A model generated the notes under the pieces. It was given only the letters and a program-made list of their open reading frames with translations, was not told where the DNA came from and searched no databases. Positions 10,857 to 20,064 of a DNA stretch of 25,126 bases are shown piece by piece; the first letter of the stretch is position 1, and each line of letters starts with the position of its first letter. Both the position numbers and the translations under genes were made by a program. Source of the stretch: Paramacrobiotus richtersi (taxonomy: Eukaryota; Tardigrada; Eutardigrada; Parachela; Macrobiotidae); assembly GCA_034698045.1 (NCBI GenBank), contig JAQGAU010000660.1, forward strand, positions 1-25,126. The letters run 5' to 3'.

Positions 10857-11311
10857 AAACAACAAACTCATCTTTACCAACTGTTTCATACGGCGGTTTT
10901 GCCTGTTATGTGGACCTGTGGTCAAAGACAATGCGAGTTTTCGATAGTGACGTGAAAATCTCTTTTGGCCTTGAACGAAGCCTGGATGTTTCACTTCATG
11001 AACGCAGTCTACGCCTTGCAATGGAGCTGCTCGTTGACTCTCATGACCGACATGTTTTCTGTGTAAACGGGAAACCCGTTATTCCGTCGGAAACCTCAGT
11101 TATGCTGCCAAAAATACATCGCCCGTTCACGAGGGAAAACATTGCTGAAGTTTTGGCAACTCTCGCGCATCTTTATGCACCGTGCAGTAACAACACGACG
11201 GACAGCTCCGGAAAGTGCGAACTACTTGTTCGCAATACGCGATCCGTCTGCCCGTCTTGTAAGAATCAGCAGCGTGCCCAGCGTCGATGTAACGGAGCGA
11301 CTGAGTCCTAA
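10857..11311 (+). CDS. Unrecognised protein, probable terminal exon
   Basis: The frame is open from 10838 to a stop at 11309-11311. A good acceptor (pyrimidine-rich, then CATCTGCAG) precedes 10857, giving about 151 codons. If translation instead begins at the first ATG, 10931, the product is 126 residues. The sequence looks like real protein: SYGGFACYVDLWSKTMRVFD, LERSLDVSLHERSLRLAMEL, LLVDSHDRHVFCVNGKP, IHRPFTRENIAEVLATLAHL. The tail is rich in cysteine and basic residues (VCPSCKNQQRAQRRC). I recognise no domain and could not find a convincing upstream exon. An ATTAAA lies about 130 bases past the stop. It could be a gene fragment, a remnant of a mobile element, or the last exon of a plus-strand gene starting near 10660. 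Confidence 0.4.
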
Positions 11312-12225
11312 TGGAAAACGAAACTGGCCCATGCATATGCTTGTCGTAGTTTGTTTATTTTTAATTCAGTTTAAGCATACAAGCCATGTCGTGACACTCC
11401 AACGTTACTAATAAGTTACGGCATTAGGTTAAACTTGAAATATTAAACCATAGATAATAGCATTATACCGATTGATAAGCACTTGCATGTTTGCGGTGCT
11501 TTGCGGTGGCAGGATTCGCATGGTCTGCGGTTTGGTCGAGGGATATATCTTGGGATGAATAACTGATAAAGCGAAGCCTGATCCTGCTAGAAGACTGTGA
11601 AGTTCTTCGTATGATGCGAAGATCGTGCGGTTGATCGGCTACGCATCTTCTGGCACGTTCAACCAACTTATTCACGCAAGTAACATTAATGATGCTGCCG
11701 CTTAGTGTGCGCCGTTCTTAGACGTGTACCGGATGGCGTTATTTTTCAAGTACGTAATAGTGTAGAAGAACGTATCACAGACTTTGTGAAGATTCATCAG
11801 GCTGCTATTTAAGCAAACAATGTTATCGTACATTGACGGAACTAAGCTAGTATTGTCCGTAGCGGGTGAACAGGGCTACTAGCCAGCAATACAGTACATG
11901 TAACAGTTCTAACCATACGCCGGTTTGGCAGAGCCCTCAGCCCTGCGACAGTTGTTTTTGTCTGACCACCTATCTGATCGTTCAGACAATGCAAATGGAT
12001 AACACCAAACATTTTTTTATGGTGTGAAAATATCCACCTTATGGTGAGGACCTGGTTTCCGGCCGTCGAACAGGTTTACTAACTCTACGTAATCGATAAC
12101 GCATTTAGCACCAAAAAAGCCAAAATCCAAAATGAGCAGGTGAAAGACAATAAATAACAAAGCAAACTATTCGCGCGTATTATAAATAAATCGGCACAGG
12201 AGGATTACAACAGTACAGTATTTTC
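11312..12225. other. Spacer with 3' flank block of copy B
   Basis: No gene is supported. The stretch 11884-12060 resembles 3643-3830 and marks the duplicated downstream flank of the three-exon family. The rest has only short unsupported open frames. Confidence 0.5.
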
Positions 12226-12268
12226 TCATTTTTTCTGCCACGGTCGCCTACAAGCCCGGCACAGTCCG

Positions 12269-13244
12269 TTAATTGCGGTCCCATGCGTAGGGGTGATCGA
12301 TGCAGAATGGTACGCGACTGTATACGTGTTGCCCATCATTGCTGTATGATTCATTGTTGCGAAAGTGGCCTTGTTGGCGCTGATCGTACTGAGGAAGCTG
12401 CGCCCGTTGGGGTTGGCCATGTCGAACAGTGTCTAGATCATCGCTGTAGTGCTCATCCATGCGACGTTGCCGACCGTAAAAGTCCGTTTCCGGCTTGGAA
12501 GGGCAAAAGTTCCATCCGGATTCTGTGCACCGAATGAGACGTTATTTTCGTATTTAGAATCGGTGCCGTTGGTGCACGTACTGTACTGTCATACGTACCA
12601 TATGTTTGCAATGAAATGCTTCTTATATTGGGGCGTTCATAATCATCGCACGCACAGGGGTTTAATTTCTCTCAGATCACTACGCGCGTGTCCATGTTGT
12701 AAAGAGTCTTTAACTTTTTTAACTAATATTCATATTCGTAGAATTTCAATAGTTTAAAACCTTTTCAAATATCTGGCCAATCCCGGCAGTAAATTGCCCG
12801 AATATACGGGATTAAATAGCCCAAATTTCTAATTATCCCCGAAATGTACTCCTTGCTGCCCGCAAAATGTACATAGATAAAAGCAATAGGTATACTTTTG
12901 CAACTGTTCATGGTGAAGTTACCTAGACGACTTACGAACGGTACCTTCAGGATGATAGCCAAACCATTTGTTTCCATTGAAACCCCATCGAAGGCGATTG
13001 TTCGATTTCTCATTCTCCTCCCAGCGGTCGTGATAACGATTGTTGTATAGCTACGTTCCAAGACATTCGAAATTTGCAATCAATTGTATAATTGTATGTG
13101 CGAAAGCATGGCCAGAAACTGTAATACCACTAAACCTTTTCGGATGCTTACATCGTATGCAAAGTCAACCTGCGTGGGCCGGTTATTGTCGAACTGTCCG
13201 TGGTTAAGTGTATTAGCAGCGTTCTCCTGATGTGCGGCTTCCAT
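12269..13244 (-). CDS. Unrecognised three-exon protein, copy B (shortened C-terminus)
   Basis: This is a paralogue of copy A with exons 13244-13152, 13050-12945 and 12522-12269, giving 150 residues. All splice sites are canonical here (GAT then GTAAGC, GAAG then GTACCG, acceptors ACGTAG and GCACAG), which makes it the best guide to the family's gene structure. The protein starts MEAAHQENAA. Exon 2 ends RLRWGFNGNKWFGYHPE. Exon 3 holds DFYGRQRR, PQYDQRQQGHFRNNESYSN and FCIDHPYAWDRN, then a stop. The stop comes from a four-base insertion (GTTA on the plus strand, 12268-12271). In another frame the lost tail GLCRACRRPWQKK is still readable down to 12226. The protein thus lacks the terminal C-x-x-C motif: either a recent mutation or a tolerated shorter form. 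Function is unknown. Confidence 0.65.
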
Positions 13245-13837
13245 TGAATGATAAACAGAAAGGTGATAAAGAAAAAACTGTCACTAAAAGGGGAAAACAC
13301 GGCAAAAAACAGCGTTGTACCTTAACACCACTTCATTTCACTTCGCTCAGCGGGTGCTTACTGCTGAGAAACGTGCTCGGGGTTTCCGGAGGCGTTTTTC
13401 TCTCTAATTTGCGTCTTTGCGACGCAGCATCAAGCGTTGACTTGTTGTTTACTGTGACTGTGACTACAAGTCACGTCACGTCTTTCAGTAGTTGGAGTCG
13501 ATCAGACTTCTCGAATATTTGTTGTTATTGGAATTGGAGAATATTTTAATCACGCCATACCTTTCGCTCAAGTTCAGTTCATGCAGAAAACGAAAGCCTT
13601 CCAAAATAAAGTACTCACCACTAGAACTCCGCGCAGTCAGAGACGATGACTCAATAACGAAGTGTATTCACATTACCAAGTGTATCAGCTGAAGTCAGAC
13701 CGACAAAAATTCTACTGTATTGTAAATTATATACACGGGGCAAAGCAAACAATTACAAGCAAATCAAAGAAATGCAGAAATGAACAGATGAAGGTGAGTT
13801 TATTAGGAAAATCGTCGAGGAAGACCGGGATATGGCA
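13245..13837. other. Spacer between copies B and C
   Basis: No gene is seen. A minus-strand AATAAA (13799-13804) lies 34 bases beyond the stop of copy C's last exon and is a plausible polyadenylation signal for it. The remainder is AT-rich with short unsupported open frames. Confidence 0.5.
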
Positions 13838-15283
13838 TTACGACAGCTGCCACGGTCGGTTACAAATGCGACACAATCCATCCCGGTCCCATGCGTAGGG
13901 ATGATCGACGCAAAATGTAACGGGATTGTGAACGTAGTGTCCGCGATATCGGAATGACTCATTGCTGCGAAAGTGGCCCTGTTGGCGCTGGTCGTACTGA
14001 GGAAGTGCCGGTGGAGGTTGGCTGTACAGGAACTCCTGACGGCCGCTGTAGTGGTCGTCGATGCGTCCTTTCCGTCCGCAACAACCCGGCTCACATTTGG
14101 AAGGAGTGTTTCCTCCTTTTTCTATGCATAAAAATGGTGAACTTCTTTTATATGCCTACTGTCGTTTTTGATGAAGTAAACTGAATACCGCTACTGTATT
14201 AACAACAAAAAGCGCTGACTGGGCGGCCCAGTACCCATAAATACTGGGTACACGCAGTTAGTGTTCCATTACGATAGCGACGATAGTCACCATACCATAA
14301 TATTATGCAGATCGTTGAACCATGGTATAACGATGTATACATACATGTACAGAGTAATTGTGTATACATAAACATAATTGCACTATGGTAGAACAACGTT
14401 ACTGTTAGCAAGTTAACACCAAAACGCTCGTAGTTGCAACAATTATTAATTAGATAAGCCTAATATGTTGTGCAACACGATGTTTGCCACGGTCATTGTG
14501 CAGTATTTCTTTCAGGGCTGTTGCATGTGGCGAACCAAAAAACCTACAGTCATCAACGATTACCTGCAAACTGGTGATTCATATTCGCCTAATAATTATT
14601 TTGTTGATGGTTGCGCGACACACAGGTGTTGACACACTTCGCGTACAAACTCGAATAGCAAGATTACCTCGTCATATTAAAGTTTCATACTAGCTTAACA
14701 ACCTATCTGACTATTATACCACAATCTATACGGTAATAAACACTTTACAAATCCATGATGTTCGCTATTAGTCTGTTACACGTATTTTCTCACGGTACAA
14801 CAAAGTCTTCAATATTAAGAACTCTTAAATACGCCTTGATAAAACTTGTTAAGACTAAATCAGGCTAATTGTAAGTGCTTGCCCAGTTAACTACAATAGC
14901 TACCAATGGTGTACACCACCAATTCTGAGCTTCCCAAAAAATCGCCTCTGACATGTAAAATTCTTGCTCGGGCCTTACGTACGGTTCATGTCTTCAGGAG
15001 AACAGCCAACCCATTCGTTTCCCTTGGAATCCCGATGAAGGCGATTGTTCCCAGTGTCCCCTTTGTTTCCACGCTCGCCGAGGCCAGAACTTGCGCTTAG
15101 CTGCATCCCGATAGAGATATGGATTTACAACAATTACAGCATACAAAACTAAAGCGTACATCTTGCGTATGAAGATTTAACCAGCATTATATTTCTAAGA
15201 AATTGTATCGCACCCCGCTGCGTTATGTTTAAATGCCTGAGGTTCACTGCACTGGCAGTCTTTACCTGGTTTCTGGATTCCAT
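13838..15283 (-). pseudogene. Unrecognised three-exon family, copy C (splice sites damaged)
   Basis: The last exon (14121-13838) is intact and ends FCVDHPYAWDR, then GLCRICNRPWQLS and a stop. It also keeps IDDHYSGRQEF and PQYDQRQQGHFRSNES. The middle exon (15100-14992) is readable as GERGNKGDTGNNR up to GCSPE, but the usual donor is changed (GAAG followed by ACATG). The first exon (MESRNQ, start 15283) is about four bases shorter than in copy A up to the old donor, and that donor is also lost (GAT then ACAATT). Other donors exist (CAG then GTAAAG in exon 1, in phase; GTAAGG at 14973-14978, out of phase with exon 3). A spliced product that reaches the conserved tail is therefore not obvious. 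It is most likely a pseudogene with a still-open final exon, or a gene with changed splicing. Confidence 0.6.
14122..14991. other. Intron-like spacer inside copy C
   Basis: This AT-rich stretch corresponds to the second intron of the three-exon family and is about 870 bases, against 460 in copy A and 422 in copy B. No inserted gene or element is recognised within it. Confidence 0.4.
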
Positions 15284-16297
15284 AGCAGGGTAAAATGAAA
15301 ACAGCTAACTGTGTCAAAGATCTGCAAGATTTGCCAAATAATGTGCTGTCGGTATGGAAAGCAGTTCTTGTGCACTAGCAACAACCCTCATTTCACTTTT
15401 GTTTGACAGACGTTCTATGGTTCTTACACCATATTCTACGTTTCCAGAGGCGTTTTATTTTCTGTGGTGCGTATATTGCGCGCGCAGAAGCAAGTCTTAA
15501 ACTGACATCAGAATTAAGCGGAATTCGCGGCTTTTACGCGTAGGTATGCACGCATGTTGTGTGGTGTGTCTTGCGAAACAGAGCATATATTATATATCTG
15601 GCACTATTACCGCGCATCTGATGTCCATTCGGATGTATACTGTACATACTTTTTTTTAGTAATATGCTGTTTAATGAAGCAGTTCTTTTCAACACCAGAT
15701 CTCATAGTGCAGCACAAAAGCAAATATCTAGGCAGACATTGTACCTGTGTCACGAATAACCGAAAAAAATCTGGTGTAGATTAGCCGATGGAGGGGCTGT
15801 CCCCAGAATAGCCATAGCGTCCCGCTGCAGCTCGATCCCTATGCGTTGGTTGTTATACTGTACATACTGTACACATGCATACGAAGGATGGATACGTGTA
15901 TCCCGCACGGGACAATAAACTGTTAAATTACCATTTTGTTGTCTTCAGTATTATTGGATAATTTCTCGTATGTTTAGCGAGTATGGGCTTGGGACTCGTT
16001 GTATGCGAAAGTTGCACTTCCAGCACATGACAGCAGTTAGGCGAAAGCTTTCGTATAAGGTGTCCAGGAACATCCTGCCCGCCGCGGGTAGCTGCTGCCC
16101 AGTCGTAGCCATACTTAAATTTACCCTGATACTTTTTTTGTAGAATTTAAGTCAAAGTGGGCATGTGTGAATAACTATATTTTAAAAGTTGTGGCCCTTC
16201 CTACAAATTGGCTGCGAAACGTTCCGACATCTTTGCCCGAGCAACCTGGACTCACACCAACGGTTACCAGTTGCTTACAATTCTTTCAAATTCCTGT
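15284..16297. other. Spacer with a dispersed repeat and a possible tail remnant
   Basis: No gene is supported. The stretch 15547-15650 is a diverged copy of 20971-21085. At about 15800-15865 the minus strand contains CAACC, ACGCAT and GGGATCG in the same order as the HPYAWDR codons of the three-exon family, possibly the decayed last exon of copy D; this is weak. A short TACTGTACA repeat lies near 15858-15876. Confidence 0.35.
15547..15650 (+). repeat. Dispersed repeat, copy 1
   Basis: This stretch aligns with 20971-21085 in the same orientation. Shared anchors in order are GCACGCATG, CTTGCGAAAC, TATCTGGCAC and ATTA-CGCG. No coding frame is conserved between the two copies, so it is more likely a piece of a transposable element than a gene. 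Confidence 0.55.
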
Positions 16298-16402
16298 TCG
16301 TACGTTCATTGGAACAGCCAACCATCCGTTTCATTGGAAATCCCATCGAAGGCCATGGTTAGTATTGTACATTCTGCCTTCACGCTCACCGAACGCATAC
16401 CT
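16298..16402 (-). pseudogene. Remnant of the three-exon family, copy D (middle exon)
   Basis: The minus strand reads FGEREGRMYNTNHGLRWDF, matching the middle exon of copies B and C (GERGNKGDTGNNR and RLRWGF). It then shifts frame by one base into SNETDGWLFQ, matching GNKWFGYHPE. No equivalent first exon was found, and the last exon survives at best as a faint trace at 15800-15865. This is a dead copy and the most decayed in the array. Confidence 0.55.
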
Positions 16403-16907
16403 CTACAACAGGCAGCTCGGTATACGTTGTAGTTTGTCTTTGTATTTTGTGGTTTAATGTTTAAATTCCAACGCAACCGCTTAAAAACGCTCGAGCATCA
16501 GACACGTTCCTATCAACAAAAGTACAGTACGGACTACAGAAAACAACATCAAGCGAACAATGTAGGACAGACAGCACTCCCCACAAAAACGTAAGGAACA
16601 AAATCACAACAATTCAGAGAAAGTTCTGAAAACAAATCAGCTCACCCATGGCCTTAAAAACACATTCGAGGGCCAAATTTTAGGCTGCAGAATCTTCTCC
16701 TCCATCCCTTTAAATGTCCCAGTTTTTGCGAAGTTGACGTTCGTCGATCGCCACGGGCAGGAATGGAATTACGCTGACAAATCTGGTGGCTGTTCCTTCG
16801 CTTTTCAGTTGGCTCACAATGTGGTCGTTATACGTACTCCTTTACGCTCGTTGAGTTTTGAATTTCTGAATTGGCGCGGCATGTGACAATAGAACCGTAG
16901 TCGAGAG
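16403..16907. other. Gene-free spacer
   Basis: Nothing recognisable is seen between the remnant of copy D and the start of the first knottin-like duplication unit. Only short chance open frames are present. Confidence 0.4.
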
Positions 16908-17325
16908 GCAAGCTGCATTACTAATGAGCAAAATGACTCGTCAGATGGCAAAAACAGCATTTGATCATCTGACAATAAACACCCTTTAAATCACAAAACC
17001 GCATTGGCTAGTTGCTCCACCGCATGACACGCTGATTTATTCTGCATTTACTAACTGCAGCTTAGAGAATAAAGAATATTGATTGCGCTGTTATAATGCT
17101 ACGCCCGGTTAATGTCACGACACAAAAGATTAATTACCGGTATAGAAAAGCTAAATTGCTGCTTGTAACGCTTGTAATATTTTCTGGCTGGTGAACCGCA
17201 TTTCTTATTGCATAACTGAGCAGTTTACACCGCAGCGGTTATTTTCTCAATCCACAGCAGATTAGCAGGTCAAAAATGTTCAGGGCGCCTGCATTCTTCC
17301 ATGAATTGACGCCCGCACTGGTAAC

Positions 17326-17333
17326 TATATAAA
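17326..17333 (+). promoter_or_regulatory. TATA box of the first knottin-like gene
   Basis: TATATAAA lies 79 bases before the start codon at 17405 and is conserved, with its neighbourhood, in the second unit. It predicts a transcription start about 30 bases downstream and a 5' leader of roughly 45-50 bases. Confidence 0.75.
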
Positions 17334-17404
17334 GCTCCTGCTAATGGAAAACAATAGACTTGCTTCAGATTTTCATTGCGAATCGCTTATGTAACCAGTG
17401 CACC

Positions 17405-18052
17405 ATGAATTGCTTGCGCTTTTTATTTCTGGTGGTGCTGCTTATTGGGGTGGCTGTGCAGCCGGTAAGTCCACATAAACGCTTATAATTAGTGGAATTA
17501 CTGAGAACTGTAAAATTTACGCGCAGCCTTATTGTATTGAAAACTGAAATGGATCTGTTTTCGTTCACCTACCCAGGGTAGGTGAACGAGTGGGTAGGCT
17601 ACCCACCCTCCGAGCTACCCGAGAAATCAGTTCCGATAACTTTTTATGCAAAGAACCGTATTCTTATGGAGAAATCAGAGTTGTTGAATGTAATGACAAC
17701 TAATAAGAAATCAACAGAAAACCTTCCTAATTTTCCGATCGAAGCCTCCCTGTTTTTGATTACAAAACGGTGGCTTTAGTATGTATAGGCAGTTGTAATT
17801 TCTCTTGGTCCCAAATGGCTAAAGCGCACTCTGGAAACACGTAGTTGTATTCGCCTGCTGATTGAATAATCCTAATTGTTATAGGTCTGGAACTTGCTTG
17901 GAAATGTGCCAGAAGCATGCAGCCGTAAAGGTTGCAACAATAATAAAGACTGCTGCACTGACCTCCAGTGCGTGACTTCGTCACCGAAGGGTGCCTCAAT
18001 GTTTTCTGGAGTCTGCACGAAGTTTACTGGAATCGGGCGGCGAAAAAGATAA
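17405..18052 (+). CDS. Secreted six-cysteine (knottin-like) peptide 1
   Basis: Two exons (17405-17464 and 17885-18052) encode a 75-residue precursor. Exon 1 is the signal peptide (MNCLRFLFLVVLLIGVAVQP). The intron is phase 0 with a GTAAGT donor and a TTATAG acceptor. The mature part has cysteines at 32, 37, 43, 44, 49 and 64: C-x4-C-x5-CC-x4-C-x14-C. This is the inhibitor cystine knot pattern found in animal defence peptides, venom peptides and ion channel modulators; which of these applies cannot be told from sequence. The end GRRKR looks like a glycine followed by a removable basic tail, which would allow C-terminal amidation (inference). The tandem copy at 19435 has the same structure. No propeptide with a dibasic site separates signal and core. 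Confidence 0.85.
17561..17606. repeat. Two adjacent palindromes in the intron of peptide gene 1
   Basis: Perfect 14-base arms (17561-17574 and 17576-17589) are separated by one base. They are followed at once by a second palindrome, GTGGGTA-GGC-TACCCAC (17590-17606). The intron of the second peptide gene lacks both, so the structure arose, or was lost, after the duplication. Confidence 0.75.
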
Positions 18053-18945
18053 TGGAACCTGTTTAATGGATGCCGTCACGAAAGTCCAACTTCACAATGA
18101 TCAGTTGGGCTACAGTCTCCCTTCTGTTTCATAATGATTTGATGGCATCTTGTACAACGCAGGGCACTGCGTTGATGCGAGCGGTTTGCGTGCTACCGCA
18201 CTGTAAATGTAAAGGACTAACTATGCAATATGGAATAAGAAAACGAATTAACTGCGAGCATATAAGAACACTATCAGTTAGAAGAGCCTTATCGCGACTT
18301 GGCGATGCTAACCGAACTACCGTGTATACGTTAATCACCATAATTGCGCGGTATAGGGTGCATATTCTAGCTGTAGGTAGCTGTTTTGGTGGGATAAGGA
18401 TTTGGAAGTTCTTCCAGCTGGTAGCCAGTGTGATCCAGATACGCTGCACGCTTCACTACTACAACTTCCCGCTAAAAGGGGTGGAAGTTAGAAAATGCTT
18501 ATAATGCACGAATATATCCTCGCACGCCTGTAACATTGACAGATTAACAGCCTTTGAAATATTACAAAATACACATGAAGAAAAACGAAACATAGTCGGT
18601 TCAGTCAGCTTCTGTTACTCCCAGCAAACGCTGCTAAATTCTAAAAGCACTGCAAGTGAAACAGCTGTTAAATTTTCGGATTTGCACCGCCCGGCCGTTA
18701 TTAGCCTGCAGAGTGAAAGTCAATATACATATGTACCGAATTCAGCAATGGCCGTACGTATGTGTATAGGCGTATGTCGAGCATTCTTTGAAAAAAACTA
18801 GCACCGGGTGTAAATGCACTATGCAAAAAAACGAAAACGGAATATAAAATATTTTGCTCATTTCAAAACAGCGGAAAACTGATTATCCAGCCTGTTGTGC
18901 AACATACGGAAGAACTACACGGGGCTGGGAGGATCACTGCACAAC
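18053..18945. other. 3' flank of peptide gene 1 and spacer
   Basis: The first part, to about 18320, is conserved in the second unit and probably contains the 3' untranslated region. A variant poly(A) signal AATAAG (from 18234) takes the place of AATAAA in the second unit. From about 18320 to 18945 nothing is recognised. Confidence 0.45.
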
Positions 18946-19355
18946 TGCACAAGTAATTAGCGCAACAACATGTGAGATGGCACAAACAACATTTGATCAC
19001 CTTGCAATAAACAACCTACAAACAACAAAGCTGAATTTGTCGGTTGTTTCACCACATGACAAGCTGACTTGTTCTGCATTTAATTAACTGCTGCTTGGAA
19101 AGTAAAGAATATTGGTTGCGCTGTTATAATGCTACGGCCGGTTAATGTCACTACAACAAATGATTAATTACCGGTATAGAACAGCTTAACTGTTGCTGGT
19201 ATAACGCTTCTAATATTTCTGGCTGGTAAACCGCATTTCTTATTACATAACTGAGCAGTTTACACCGCAGTGCTTATTTTGCCAATTCATAGCGGATCAG
19301 CAAGTTTAAAATGTTCACGGCCATTCTTCCATTAACTGAGGCTCGCACTGGTACC

Positions 19356-19363
19356 TATATAAA
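19356..19363 (+). promoter_or_regulatory. TATA box of the second knottin-like gene
   Basis: TATATAAA lies 79 bases before the start codon at 19435, exactly the spacing in the first unit. Confidence 0.75.
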
Positions 19364-19434
19364 GCTTTTGCTAATGGAAAGCAGTTGACTTGCTTCGGAT
19401 TTCCAGTACGAATCACTTGTGTAACTGGTGTACC

Positions 19435-20064
19435 ATGAGTTGTTTGCGCTTCTTCCTTGTTGCAGTGTTTCTTATTGGGGTGGCTGTGCAGCCGGTAAGT
19501 CTATGTGAACGTTAATAGTTACTGGAATTACCAGAAACCGTGAAATTTACGCGCAGACTTATTATTGTGTTGAAAGTTGAGACGGAGTTGTTTTCACTCA
19601 CTTGCGCACCATCCACAATACCCGAGAAATCAAATCGGATAACTTTTTATGCAAAGTACCGTATTCTTTTTAAGAAACGTGTTGAGTTGCGAAATGACAT
19701 AATCACTGATAATTACTGATAAGGTATCAACAGAAAAACTTCCTAAATTGTCGATCGAAGCATCCCTGTTTTTGATTCCATAGCTATCGCTTTAGCACGT
19801 ATGTCCTGCTCTAATTCCTCTTAGTCCCAGAAGGCGAAACTGCTGTCTGGAAAGACGTATTGTATTCGCCTGTTGATTAAGTTTCCTTGATTGTAATAGG
19901 TTTGGAACTTGTTTGGAGATGGGGTAGGCGATTGCAAAGCGAACCGTGCTGGTTGTAACAGTGATGGAGAATGCTGCACTGGACACTGCATGCCTTTGAA
20001 GTCGAAGGTTCCCTCAGTCTTTTCTGGTGTCTGCGCGGCTTTTGTTGGAACCCAGGGGCGGTAA
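19435..20064 (+). CDS. Secreted six-cysteine (knottin-like) peptide 2
   Basis: Two exons (19435-19494 and 19900-20064) encode a 74-residue precursor paralogous to peptide 1. The signal peptide (MSCLRFFLVAVFLIGVAVQP) is nearly the same as in peptide 1. Cysteines fall at 32, 39, 45, 46, 50 and 65: C-x6-C-x5-CC-x3-C-x14-C. The first loop is two residues longer and the fourth segment one shorter than in peptide 1. Outside the cysteines and the VWNLxG and FSGVC segments, the mature region has diverged more than the signal peptide, the usual pattern for secreted defence or venom-type families. It ends QGR, again a glycine followed by a basic residue, compatible with amidation. An AATAAA at 20254-20259 is a likely poly(A) signal. 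Activity and target are unknown. Confidence 0.85.

Larger units (their letters stand above)
16908..18320 (+). repeat. Tandem duplication, unit 1 (knottin-like locus)
   Basis: The unit aligns with 18946-20330 over its whole length, including upstream DNA (TTTGATCA, then CAATAAACA, GCGCTGTTATAATGCTACG), the TATA box, both exons, the intron and the 3' flank (TTGTACAACG, GGGCACTGCGT). The similarity of non-coding parts shows that a single genomic segment was copied, not a transcript. Confidence 0.85.

Noticed and set aside
12765..13079. A 104-codon minus-strand frame starting MQISNVLERS
   Set aside because: It overlaps exon 2 of copy B in a different frame and runs into its second intron. The frame conserved with the other copies is the one ending GNKWFGYHPE.
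18129..18449. Open frames on both strands of more than 100 codons downstream of peptide gene 1
   Set aside because: They are not conserved in the second duplication unit, which otherwise aligns well, so they are chance frames.
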